Origin: Ruegeria aquimaris
Lineage (GTDB): Bacteria; Pseudomonadota; Alphaproteobacteria; Rhodobacterales; Rhodobacteraceae
NCBI RefSeq assembly: GCF_025751555.1
Contig: NZ_JAOWLB010000007.1
Location: 124,001 to 188,000 of the forward strand
Length of the DNA stretch: 64,000 nt
Reading direction: 5' to 3'
Shown: piece after piece, positions 19,030-26,870 of the stretch
Layout of the letters: each line of letters starts with the position of its first letter
How positions within the stretch are numbered: the stretch's first letter is position 1
Program-made: the position numbers and the translations under genes
The notes under the pieces: model-generated
Database searches by the model: none
Told to the model about the DNA's origin: nothing
What the model saw: only the letters and a program-made list of their open reading frames with translations

Positions 19030-19135
19030 GCGCGGGTCTCCTGTTGTCCTGCTGCGGGTTCACCTCCATCTTACCCCGGCAGACCGATCCGGGAAGGCCC
19101 GAAATGCCCGGACCCCGAAAATCGGCAAGGCCGCG

Positions 19136-19324
19136 ATGTTCGATACCCTGCACCTGACCCCGTTTTCCGCCGCGCTGATCTTCTTCGTGGTGGTGGTCTG
19201 CGGTCACGGCTACCGCAAGACATGGAAGGCCGATCCCCCCGCGCCCCGGTCGCGGCTCTGGCTTTACGGCGTCCCGGCGGCCATCGGCCTGCTGGTTCTC
19301 GCCTTTCTGCCGCTGCGACCCTGA
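19136..19324 (+). CDS. Small two-helix membrane protein upstream of apbE
   Basis: 62 residues from ATG at 19136. Two hydrophobic segments (about 8-24 and 41-59) flank a basic loop (HGYRKTWKADPPAPRSR). It is 62 bases upstream of apbE on the same strand and so may belong to the Nqr maturation group apbE-nqrM. I do not recognise a family. A longer in-frame reading upstream has a non-membrane, low-quality N-terminus and is rejected. Confidence 0.55.
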   Translation: MFDTLHLTPFSAALIFFVVVVCGHGYRKTWKADPPAPRSRLWLYGVPAAIGLLVLAFLPLRP

Positions 19325-19386
19325 GGCGTTTGACACCGCCCCGCCGCTGTCCTATGCCGCAGCAGCGAAATCGCCGAGGTTTTTCG

Positions 19387-20412
19387 ATGTTCCGTTGGCT
19401 TGCCCTCTCCGCCACTCTCTTGCTCTCCGCCTGCCTGTTCGATGAAGAGCCGGTTGTCGTCAAACTCTCGGGCGAGACGATGGGCACCACCTATCACGTC
19501 ACCGCCATCGGCCCCGATCTGGACGAGGCGAAACTCGCCGCCGCCGTGGCCGAGACCCTGACGGCGGTGAACGGCAAGATGTCGAACTGGGATCCGAAAT
19601 CCGAAGTCTCGACCTTCTCGGCCAGCGCCCAGACCACGCCGATGCCGGTATCGGCGGATTTCGTCACTATCCTGACCGCGGCCAACGAAGTGCATCAGAA
19701 ATCGGGCGGCAAGTTCGACGTGACCCTCGGGCCCCTGATCGAGCTCTGGGGTTTTGGTCCGCGCAAGCCCGAAGACCCGATTCCCGCCGACGAGGCCATT
19801 GAAACCGCGCTGCAAGGTGTCGGCCAGACCCGCCTCTTGACGCTGGACGCGGGCGCCGGAACCATCGCCAAGGCCCGGCCCGAGACCGGAATCAACCTCA
19901 GCGCCATCGCCAAGGGCTTTGGCGTCGACGCGGTGGCGCGCACGATTGCCGGGCTGGGCGCCGAAAGCTATCTGGTCGAGATCGGCGGCGATCTGGTGAC
20001 CAGGGGCAACAATGACAAGGGCGAGGCCTGGCGCATCGGCATCGAACGCCCCGACCAGGGCGCGCAGAGCATCCAGCTGGTGGTGCCGGTCAGCGACCAC
20101 GGCATGGCCACCTCGGGCGATTACCGCAACTATTTCGAACATGAAGGCCGCCGCTATTCCCATATCCTCGACCCGGTCACCGGCCGCCCGGTCACACACC
20201 GCACCACCTCGGTCACCGTCATTGCCGACACCGCGATGATGGCCGATGCCTGGGCCACCGCGATGCTGGTTCTGGGGCTGGACGCGGGGCTGAAAGTGGC
20301 CGAAGCCAATAACCTTGCCGTGTTCTTCATCGAAAGAGACGTGCAAGGCGGCGACGATGCCTATATGACAGCACAGAGCAGCGCATTCGCCGACCTGCTC
20401 AACACCGACTGA
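19387..20412 (+). CDS. apbE: FAD:protein FMN transferase
   Basis: 341-residue lipoprotein: MFRWLALSATLLLSAC has a signal and lipobox (LSAC). ApbE attaches FMN through a phosphoester bond to Thr of target proteins in the periplasm. Motifs: GETMGTTYHVTA, INLSAIAKGFGVDAVA, YLVEIGGDLVTRG and HILDPVTGRPV, with the catalytic Asp/Thr region near the C-terminus. Start at 19387 follows GAGG; the reading frame extends upstream without a good start. Followed after 21 bases by nqrM, so its main targets are NqrB and NqrC; NosR in this window also carries the motif. Confidence 0.94.
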   Translation: MFRWLALSATLLLSACLFDEEPVVVKLSGETMGTTYHVTAIGPDLDEAKLAAAVAETLTAVNGKMSNWDPKSEVSTFSASAQTTPMPVSADFVTILTAANEVHQKSGGKFDVTLGPLIELWGFGPRKPEDPIPADEAIETALQGVGQTRLLTLDAGAGTIAKARPETGINLSAIAKGFGVDAVARTIAGLGAESYLVEIGGDLVTRGNNDKGEAWRIGIERPDQGAQSIQLVVPVSDHGMATSGDYRNYFEHEGRRYSHILDPVTGRPVTHRTTSVTVIADTAMMADAWATAMLVLGLDAGLKVAEANNLAVFFIERDVQGGDDAYMTAQSSAFADLLNTD

Positions 20413-20433
20413 TCCGAAACGGGGGCGCCCCAG

Positions 20434-20676
20434 ATGACAACCTTCCTGCTGGCCTTTTTCCTCTTGCTGATCGTGATGCTGGGCATGTCGCTTGGCGTCA
20501 TGCTGATGGGCAAGCGGATCAAGGGCAGCTGCGGCGGGCTCAACGCCATTTCCGGCGCCGACCGCTGCGTTGTCTGCTCCAAGGAGATCGACCCCGACAG
20601 CCCGCTGCGCGAGCGGTTGCAATGTCCGCGCGCGCGCAAGATCGCGGCCGAGCTGGAACAGGAAAAGCGCGGCTGA
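20434..20676 (+). CDS. nqrM: Nqr maturation factor NqrM (DUF539)
   Basis: 80 residues: one membrane helix (about 3-26), then a Cys-rich tail with GSCGGL, CVVC and a late Cys in LQCPRA. This is the layout of NqrM, which helps place the iron between the NqrD and NqrE cysteines. It is directly downstream of apbE, as in many Nqr-bearing bacteria, although here the pair is about 2.2 kb away from nqrF. Confidence 0.9.
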   Translation: MTTFLLAFFLLLIVMLGMSLGVMLMGKRIKGSCGGLNAISGADRCVVCSKEIDPDSPLRERLQCPRARKIAAELEQEKRG

Positions 20677-20690
20677 CCCGCGCTTCCTTG
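20665..20690. terminator. Hairpin between convergent nqrM and methyltransferase genes
   Basis: AAGCGCGG - loop CTGAC - CCGCGCTT, overlapping the nqrM stop and followed by CCTTGTCTT. A modest bidirectional terminator candidate. Confidence 0.5.
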
Positions 20691-20692
20691 TC

Positions 20693-21496
20693 TTACCGTT
20701 TCCGCATGATCACCATGTCCTGACCCATCGAGCGGCTGCCTTGCAGCGCGCGGCGGTGGGCCTCGGGCAACGCGGGGTGATCATACAGCATCGGCGGTCG
20801 GCCCTTGTAGACCTCAAGGACATCCATGTGCTTGCTCCACTCCTGGCGGATGAAATCCGAGGTGTGGATGGACGAACCGTAGTTTTCCGGGAAATCCATG
20901 TCGGTCCCGCGCGACGTATGAATGTCGAAATACCAGAACCCGGCATTCTGGATCTGCTCGCGCTCCGGCTTGGGGAACTTGCTTTCCAGCCACCAGTCGC
21001 CCTGCACGGTGATCAGATAGATACAGCCCGGCTTGCCGACACGGGCCAGTTCCTTCAGCCAGCGTTCTTCGCTGTCGCGCTTGAGATGCGAGAACACCGA
21101 GAAGCTGTACACCAGATCAAAGGTCCCGTCGGCCCATTTCAGCGGCGGTTCCGGCTGGCTCTGATACACTTCGGCATGTTTGAAGAAGTCGTTGCAGAAC
21201 TTGACCAGCGGCCCGTTCGGATCACAGCCCTTGATGTTGGCGGTGTTCGGGAACATCTGCATCAGCCGGCCGGTGCCGCAGCCGAAATCAAGGATCGACT
21301 GATAATCATACAGCCGCTTCCCGTCATGCTTCAGCGTGGCCGCCTCGAAGAACGCGATATGCTCCAGGGCCGAGCGCTGGAAATGTGCAAGATCCGTCGT
21401 GCCAATGGTGTGGCGCAGCAGGTGTTCGGGAATGTCCGACAGCGATGTCCGCTCCACCTCAGGCAGGAATGATGCGTCGATTACCACTTCGTTCAA
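20693..21496 (-). CDS. Class I SAM-dependent methyltransferase
   Basis: 267 residues. Motif I is ILDFGCGTGRLMQMFP (about 90-105), with NIKGCDPNGPLVKFC and GTFDLVYSFSVFSHL as the SAM-acidic and motif II/III regions. The substrate is unknown; the long C-terminal part with several Trp/Tyr resembles methyltransferases found beside glycosyl or lipid-modifying genes. Monocistronic between convergent nqrM and the luxR-type gene. Confidence 0.82.
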   Translation of the reverse strand: MNEVVIDASFLPEVERTSLSDIPEHLLRHTIGTTDLAHFQRSALEHIAFFEAATLKHDGKRLYDYQSILDFGCGTGRLMQMFPNTANIKGCDPNGPLVKFCNDFFKHAEVYQSQPEPPLKWADGTFDLVYSFSVFSHLKRDSEERWLKELARVGKPGCIYLITVQGDWWLESKFPKPEREQIQNAGFWYFDIHTSRGTDMDFPENYGSSIHTSDFIRQEWSKHMDVLEVYKGRPPMLYDHPALPEAHRRALQGSRSMGQDMVIMRKR

Positions 21497-21620
21497 TGCC
21501 GTATCTCCTTGAAAATATGTTCATATTCTTGATGTATCCGGCATCCGCGCGAATGGCCGGACGCTATCACGAGCGTTGCGGCAGAGGCAAGTGCGCACAA
21601 CCGCACCCCGCGCCCGGCCC

Positions 21621-22796
21621 TCAGTCCCGAACCAGAAAACCCGACGAGATATTGGTTGCCATCCGGATCGCCTGGGTCCGGTTCTCGCAGTTCGATTTCG
21701 ACAGGATCGACTTGACCTGGGTGTTGACCGTATCCAGCGACCGGCCCCGCTCTTCGGCAATCTGCTTGTTGGTCTTGCCTTCCGCCATCAGTTCCAGCAC
21801 CGCGCTTTCCGCCTCGCTCAGGTCGAACAGCGCCGCAAGGCATGGCATCTCCAGCCGATAGCTGCGGCTGGTATCCGTGCTCATCAGCAGATATCCGTCG
21901 ATCGGACCATTCCCCATCTCGCCTGCCCTGTTCAGGGGCGAGATGTCGATGCACAGCGCTTCGGTGGCGGCGGGCTGTCCCTTGTGGTCGGCTTCGACCG
22001 CTTCCTTGCGCGGACGCGCGCCGAACCGGCCATGCCCGGCAACCCCGTCCATCAGCGCCCGTGCCCGGCCCAGATCGCTTTCGCTCCGGAACGACAGCTG
22101 CCCGCGCGGCGTCGTGCGATAGACTCCGGCCTCGTCGGCCTGACGGCGGAACTCTTCATTGTCGACGATCACGTTCATCCGGCTGTCCAGCACACAGAAC
22201 CCGACATCCAGCTTGTCGAGCGCGTTCAGCACCGTCCGGTGCCGCTTCTGCACCGCCTGGATCGGGCGGCCGATGCTCAGCGCCTTGGCGATATGGGGCA
22301 ACAACCGCGAGGCGCGCGCCAGCCGCAGCGGCAGATCCTCTGCCGCGTCGGACCCGAACTGCATCGAAAACCGGTCGTGAAACAGCTGGTCCTTGTTCAG
22401 CAGGGCGCCACAGCGATAGCGGATGCCGTATTGCATCATGGTGCGCTGATTGGGCCGTGCCAGCAATTCGGCCTCGGACGCCGCCAGAACCGAATCGGGG
22501 ATCAGTTCGATATCGTCGGTCGCCCGGGAATGCCGGGCGAAAACCGCCTGATCGGCGATCTCCAGGTCGTTATGCTGCGCAAGATAGCCCTGCACCAGCC
22601 CCGCGTTGTAGGTATCGCTGAAATGCGAGGCCAACAGATGCGGCCGGTCCTGTGGCGTTTCCACTTCGAAAATCATGGCCCCGACCGCACCCGCATATTG
22701 CGCGATTTCGCTCAGCAGGGCAGGCCATTTCCCCGGATCCAGCGCGGCGTCGTAAATGGAAACTACTATCTGATCGTGCCGGTCGGTCTTGGACAT
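21621..22796 (-). CDS. LuxR-type HTH regulator with long sensory N-terminus
   Basis: 391 residues. The C-terminal HTH (about 322-385) reads LSEAESAVLELMAEGKTNKQ then RSLDTVNTQVKSILSKSNC, a standard LuxR/FixJ-type DNA-binding domain. The N-terminal 300 residues look like a PAS-type sensor (LDKLDVGFCVLDSRMNVIVDNEEF) and do not show the conserved Trp/Tyr/Asp set of acyl-homoserine-lactone-binding domains. No luxI is nearby. A perfect 16-base palindrome lies 44-59 bases upstream and could be its own binding site. Confidence 0.85.
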   Translation of the reverse strand: MSKTDRHDQIVVSIYDAALDPGKWPALLSEIAQYAGAVGAMIFEVETPQDRPHLLASHFSDTYNAGLVQGYLAQHNDLEIADQAVFARHSRATDDIELIPDSVLAASEAELLARPNQRTMMQYGIRYRCGALLNKDQLFHDRFSMQFGSDAAEDLPLRLARASRLLPHIAKALSIGRPIQAVQKRHRTVLNALDKLDVGFCVLDSRMNVIVDNEEFRRQADEAGVYRTTPRGQLSFRSESDLGRARALMDGVAGHGRFGARPRKEAVEADHKGQPAATEALCIDISPLNRAGEMGNGPIDGYLLMSTDTSRSYRLEMPCLAALFDLSEAESAVLELMAEGKTNKQIAEERGRSLDTVNTQVKSILSKSNCENRTQAIRMATNISSGFLVRD

Positions 22797-22839
22797 TGGA
22801 CTTGGTGATTCGAGTGGTTGGTACTGACTATACCCGGTT

Positions 22840-22855
22840 TCACCAGTTCTGGTGA
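22840..22855. promoter_or_regulatory. Perfect palindrome, candidate operator of the LuxR-type regulator
   Basis: TCACCAGTTCTGGTGA: 7-base arms around TT. It lies between the divergent regulator and cytochrome genes and has the length and symmetry of lux-type boxes, though not the classical sequence. Confidence 0.45.
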
Positions 22856-23109
22856 TTTTTCAAAGTCGTTCCTGCTTTACGCTACGTATCATTCAAGTCC
22901 GTGAGTGAGTGGCTCGGAAAAAGTCATTAAAGTGCTGAGCTGGCGGCTGAGGCGGGCCGATCGCCAAAACCGGACAGGGAAACGGGGGTATTCTGGACCC
23001 GGCCCTGGGCGGGATACGGCGCAAGACAGACGCCGCTCAGCATATCAATATATTCAACTCAAGCCATGTTTAAGCGCGTAAAAATTGAAAAAGACATTTG
23101 AAAAACACG

Positions 23110-23143
23110 CAGGGGCGGCGGCACAATGGGGTCGCCGCCCCTG
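23110..23143 (+). promoter_or_regulatory. Leader hairpin before the di-heme cytochrome gene
   Basis: CAGGGGCGGCG and CGCCGCCCCTG form a perfect 11-bp stem with a 12-base loop, ending about 30 bases before the GGAGGT ribosome site. No T tract follows, so it is more likely an mRNA stabiliser or regulatory leader than a terminator. Confidence 0.45.
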
Positions 23144-23185
23144 TGGCAAGGACAGGAGCGGCTGCAACAGCACCGGAGGTGAGTG

Positions 23186-25096
23186 ATGATTTCGAGACAT
23201 TGGATTGGTTTGACCCTGCTTGGTGCGTTTGCGATTCTGGGCGCTCCCCAGGCCCAGGCGCAATCGGGCTGGAGCGTCTGTCGCGACGTCGAATGCCTGG
23301 ATCAGGGCTGGAACGATGCACAGCGCCGCTGGTGGTACACCACCACCCAGGGCTCGCGCCTCTTGCCGCTCGACTGGCTCCAGGCGCTGGAACAGCCCGG
23401 CGAAGGCCAGCGCGCCTTTCTCGACCGCGCCTATATGGAAGAGCTGGGCTATATCGCCAACCCCGACCCGGTGAACAATCCCGAGGGTCTGCCGCTCGGC
23501 TGGGTGATCGACCAGGACCAGAGCCTGTCGGCGGACCTGATGTGCGATACCTTCCCCGAGACCTGCGATGCGCTGACCATGCGCAAACCCTGGGTCGGGC
23601 TCACCTGCTCGGCCTGCCACACCAACGAGATCACCCATCAGGGCCGCCGCCTGCGGATCGAAGGCGCACCCACGCTCGCCGATTTCCAGCGGATGGAAGA
23701 GGACCTGCTGCAATCGCTCAAGGACACCGTGACCGACCGCACCCGCTTCGACCGCTTCGCGCGCGCCGTGCTGGGGCAGGATCACGATATCGACACCCGC
23801 GCATCGCTGGAAACCCAGCTCGGCGAACAGATCGCCTGGCAGCAGGCGCTGGCCGACAAGAACGCGGCACCCAAGGTGCGCTATGGCCATGCCCGGCTGG
23901 ATGCTCAGGGCCATATCCTGAACAAGGTTGCGCTGACCGTCCGCGACCCGAACCAGATCACCAATGTGCTGGCCGACGCGCCAGCCAGCTATCCGCATAT
24001 CTGGAACACCTCGCAGCAGGAGCAGCTGCAATGGAACGGCATCGCCAAGCGGATGTTCAAGATCCGCTTCCTCGGCGAAAGCACGGAACTGGGCGCGCTG
24101 GTGCGTAACACCTCCGAGGTGATCGGCGTCTTTGCCCATATCGAGACCGACAAGTTCACCGTGCGCCGGGGCTATCCCTCCAGCGCCCGGGTCCGCGAGC
24201 TGGTCTCGCTCGAACGCCAGCTCGAAAGCCTGCAATCGCCGAAATGGCCCGAAGATATGCTGGGCGCCATCGACTGGGATCTCGCAGCGCGCGGGCGCGA
24301 GGTGTTCACCCGCAAGATCGACGGCGAAAGCTGCGCCGACTGCCACAGCCACATGGACGCCTCCGACACCACCAGCCCGATGGCCACCACAATGACGCCG
24401 CTGGCCGAGATCGGCACCGACGTGTTCACCAGTTGCAACACCTTCCTGCACCGCTCGAAACCCGGCCAGTTTGGCGGCCAGTACGTGATCACCGAAGGCG
24501 CCCGCATCGACCCGGTCGAGGATTTCACCCGCATGATGCTGGTCAACGCCACGATCGGCGCCATCTGGGGCAAGCGGGGCGAGGTGCTGGGCGCGATCCT
24601 CTACGAGGATGACCGCCCCTCGGGCGACCGCACCGAAAGCGGGCTGATCACCGAATACCTGCCCGGCGTGACGGATCAGAAGAAGAAGGCCGACGCGCAG
24701 GATTGCCTGACCCAGGATCACGCGCTCCTCGCCTACAAGGCCCGTGCGCTGAACGGGATCTGGGCCACCGCGCCCTATCTGCACAACGGCTCGGTGCCCA
24801 CGCTCTACGACCTGCTGCTGCCCGCGCGCATGCGCAACACGGCCTCCGACCTCGACGCCGCCCTGCCCGAGGATGCCGAAACCCGGCCCGAGGTGTTCGG
24901 CATCGGCAGCCGCGAGTTTGATCCGGTCAAGGTCGGCTTCGTCTCGGACCCGGAGCAGAACCCCTTCACCTTCCGCGCCCGCGGCGAGGATGGCGAACCG
25001 ATCCCTGGCAATTTCAACTCGGGCCATGACTATGGCACGGCAGGCCTGTCCGAAGAGGATCGCCGCGCCCTGCTGGAGTATCTGAAGACCCTGTGA
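23186..25096 (+). CDS. Secreted di-heme c-type cytochrome, RoxA/MauG-like
   Basis: About 636 residues from ATG at 23186 (GGAGGT 5 bases upstream; a GTG one codon earlier is too close). Residues 1-26 are a Sec signal peptide ending APQAQAQ. Two heme c motifs are visible: CSACH at about residues 141-145 and CADCH at about 383-387. Near residue 530, YLHNGSVPTLYDLLLP is the conserved block of RoxA-type and di-heme peroxidase-like proteins. Length and heme spacing resemble rubber-oxygenase-type proteins more than the 300-350-residue cytochrome c peroxidases. The natural substrate is unknown. Monocistronic, followed by a long inverted repeat. Confidence 0.72.
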   Translation: MISRHWIGLTLLGAFAILGAPQAQAQSGWSVCRDVECLDQGWNDAQRRWWYTTTQGSRLLPLDWLQALEQPGEGQRAFLDRAYMEELGYIANPDPVNNPEGLPLGWVIDQDQSLSADLMCDTFPETCDALTMRKPWVGLTCSACHTNEITHQGRRLRIEGAPTLADFQRMEEDLLQSLKDTVTDRTRFDRFARAVLGQDHDIDTRASLETQLGEQIAWQQALADKNAAPKVRYGHARLDAQGHILNKVALTVRDPNQITNVLADAPASYPHIWNTSQQEQLQWNGIAKRMFKIRFLGESTELGALVRNTSEVIGVFAHIETDKFTVRRGYPSSARVRELVSLERQLESLQSPKWPEDMLGAIDWDLAARGREVFTRKIDGESCADCHSHMDASDTTSPMATTMTPLAEIGTDVFTSCNTFLHRSKPGQFGGQYVITEGARIDPVEDFTRMMLVNATIGAIWGKRGEVLGAILYEDDRPSGDRTESGLITEYLPGVTDQKKKADAQDCLTQDHALLAYKARALNGIWATAPYLHNGSVPTLYDLLLPARMRNTASDLDAALPEDAETRPEVFGIGSREFDPVKVGFVSDPEQNPFTFRARGEDGEPIPGNFNSGHDYGTAGLSEEDRRALLEYLKTL

Positions 25097-25143
25097 CCCG
25101 TCCCGGCGCCTGCGCGCGTGGCACGTGCGGGCGCCTCCGGCGG

Positions 25144-25205
25144 GAGTATTTTGAACCAGAAAGAAGCCTGAACGCGCTGCGGCTTCTTTCTGGTCATAAA
25201 TACTC
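25144..25205. terminator. Long inverted repeat, likely terminator or dispersed repeat unit
   Basis: Inner stem ACCAGAAAGAAGCC/GGCTTCTTTCTGGT (14 bp, 12-base loop), a 3x3 internal loop, then outer stem GAGTATTT/AAATACTC (8 bp). It separates the cytochrome gene from the convergent crcB pair. The preceding GCGCCTCCGGCGGGAGTATT looks like a sequence I remember as common after genes in Rhodobacteraceae (memory, unverified). Confidence 0.7.
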
Positions 25206-25228
25206 AATGGCGCCGAACCCGAAGCCGG

Positions 25229-25594
25229 TCAGCCGGTCACGGTCTGTCCCAACAGGAAAGCCAGGGCGCAAAGCACGACGCTGATCAGGATATTGCCCGC
25301 CGCAATCAGGATCGTGCGCGAGCGATTCAGGTCGAGCGTCTGCCAGGCGAAGCTGGAAAACGTGGTCAGCCCGCCGCAAAAGCCCAGCACCAACCGGCGC
25401 GTATCCTCGCCGACACCCGCGCCAGTGGCCTCCAGATGGCCCAGCCACAGCCCCAGCAGAAGCGTGCCCGCGACATTCACCGCCAGCGTTGCCAGCGGCA
25501 GGTCATGGGTGATCCGGCGCGCCGTCCAGTGCCGCAGCACCGCGCCCAGCCCGCCGCCAAATGCAAACAGGAGATGCAGGTAAACCCCGCTCAT
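25229..25594 (-). CDS. crcB: Fluoride channel protein CrcB/Fluc, second of a tandem pair
   Basis: 121 residues, four membrane helices. Conserved CrcB segments: GGGLGAVLRHW (residues about 14-24), NVAGTLLLGLWLG and GFCGGLTTFSSFAWQ. Fluc proteins form dimers that let toxic fluoride out. Its start overlaps the stop of the upstream crcB copy by 4 bases, a layout typical of heterodimeric Fluc pairs. Confidence 0.9.
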   Translation of the reverse strand: MSGVYLHLLFAFGGGLGAVLRHWTARRITHDLPLATLAVNVAGTLLLGLWLGHLEATGAGVGEDTRRLVLGFCGGLTTFSSFAWQTLDLNRSRTILIAAGNILISVVLCALAFLLGQTVTG

Positions 25595-25965
25595 CGCGCC
25601 GCCCTCCGGCGCCCCAGCGCCTCGCCCAGCACCGCCGCCGCAAGGCCCGCGACAATCTCCAGCGTCATGGCACCAAGCCCCGTGCCCCAGCCCTCCAGCC
25701 GGATCATCCGGTCCAGTTCGAAGATGAAGGACGAAAAGGTCGACAGCCCGCCGCAGAACCCAACCGCGCCCAGATGCAGCACATGGGCATGCACCCGGTG
25801 CCGCACGGCGTATAGCCAGCCCAGGATCAGGCAGGCCAGCGTATTGATTCCGAAAGTGGCGGTCACCAGCGGCAGACCGGGGATTTCCAGCGCGAACAGT
25901 TCGCGCAGCAGCGACCCCGCCGCGCCGCCCACAAATACCGCCAGATACATGCCTGCCCGTGCCAC
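25591..25965 (-). CDS. crcB: Fluoride channel protein CrcB/Fluc, first of a tandem pair
   Basis: 124 residues, four membrane helices. GGAAGSLLRELF, FGINTLACLILGWLYA and GFCGGLSTFSSFIFE identify CrcB. It differs clearly from the downstream copy, so the two are probably complementary subunits and not a recent duplication. An internal ATG five codons in is an alternative start. No fluoride riboswitch could be recognised upstream. Confidence 0.9.
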   Translation of the reverse strand: MARAGMYLAVFVGGAAGSLLRELFALEIPGLPLVTATFGINTLACLILGWLYAVRHRVHAHVLHLGAVGFCGGLSTFSSFIFELDRMIRLEGWGTGLGAMTLEIVAGLAAAVLGEALGRRRAAR

Positions 25966-26031
25966 CCGCGCCCCTTATCCGCCTGCGCCACCGGCATACC
26001 GGGCGAAGGGGCGGTTTTCAATTGCGGCGGG

Positions 26032-26856
26032 TCAGGCCAGCGCGAGGATCTCGCGCGCCTCTTGCCAGCTGGCCACCGGGCGCTCGTATTTCTCGCAAAG
26101 CTCCGCCGCCCGCCGCACCAGCGCCGCGTTGGATGGTGCCAGACGGTCGCGGTCCAGCCGCACGTTATCCTCCAGCCCCGTGCGCGTGTGGCCGCCCGCC
26201 GCAATGGCCCATTCGTTGACCACGATCTGGTTCGGTCCGATCCCTGCCGCGCACCATTCCGCCTGTGGCGCGCGCGTCTTCATCGTGTGCACGTAGAAAT
26301 CGAACACCTCGCGGTCGGCGGGCATGGCGTTCTTCACCCCCATGACGAACTGCACATAGAGCTTGCCGTAAAGCTGCCCTTTGCCATGCATGTCGATGGC
26401 GCGCAGGATATGGCTCAGGTCAAAGGCCTCGATTTCCGGCGTCACGTGATAGGTCCGCATTTCCGAGGCCAGCCAGTCGACCAGGTCGGGCGGGTTCTCA
26501 TAGACCCGCGTCGGAAAATTGTTCGACCCCACCGACAACGAGGCCATATCAGGCGCCAGCGGCAGCATGCCGCCCCGCGCCTGACCCGCGCCTGACCGCC
26601 CGCCGGTCGAGAATTGCACGATCATGCCGGGACAGTGCTGCCGCAGCCCCTCCAGCAGTCGGCCAAAGCGTTCGGGGTCGCTGGTGGGGGTCTGGTCGTC
26701 GTTGCGCACATGGCAATGGGCGATGCTTGCACCCGCCTCAAATGCCTCTTGCGTGCTTTCGACCTGTTCCTCGACCGTGATCGGCACTGCCGGGTTGTTG
26801 GCCTTGGTGGGCAGCGACCCGGTTATGGCGACGCAGATGATACAGGGTTTGGTCAT
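26032..26856 (-). CDS. Beta-keto acid cleavage enzyme (BKACE, DUF849)
   Basis: 274 residues. The BKACE family condenses a beta-keto acid with acetyl-CoA and releases acetoacetate and a new CoA ester, using a Zn2+ ion. Visible zinc-ligand motif HCHVRND at about residues 46-52; GGHTRTGLEDN near residue 230 carries the conserved Glu. It is 14 bases downstream of pcaG in the pobA-pcaCHG operon, so beta-ketoadipate is the likely substrate (giving acetoacetate and succinyl-CoA), an alternative to PcaIJ/PcaF. That assignment is inference from context. Confidence 0.85.
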   Translation of the reverse strand: MTKPCIICVAITGSLPTKANNPAVPITVEEQVESTQEAFEAGASIAHCHVRNDDQTPTSDPERFGRLLEGLRQHCPGMIVQFSTGGRSGAGQARGGMLPLAPDMASLSVGSNNFPTRVYENPPDLVDWLASEMRTYHVTPEIEAFDLSHILRAIDMHGKGQLYGKLYVQFVMGVKNAMPADREVFDFYVHTMKTRAPQAEWCAAGIGPNQIVVNEWAIAAGGHTRTGLEDNVRLDRDRLAPSNAALVRRAAELCEKYERPVASWQEAREILALA

Positions 26857-26870
26857 GGCTTCCTCCCGGC

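Larger units (their letters stand above)
22797..23185. other. Divergent spacer between the LuxR-type gene and the di-heme cytochrome gene
   Basis: 389 bases without a credible gene. Contains a 16-base palindrome near the regulator, an A/T-rich stretch (around 23040-23105) that probably holds the cytochrome promoter, and an 11-bp hairpin in the cytochrome leader. Confidence 0.5.

Noticed and set aside
23054-25207. 717-codon minus-strand open frame
   Set aside because: Antisense to the di-heme cytochrome, whose heme motifs and signal peptide are clear.
25966-26031. Fluoride riboswitch before the crcB pair
   Set aside because: Only 66 bases separate the pair from the BKACE stop and no crcB-motif core was visible.
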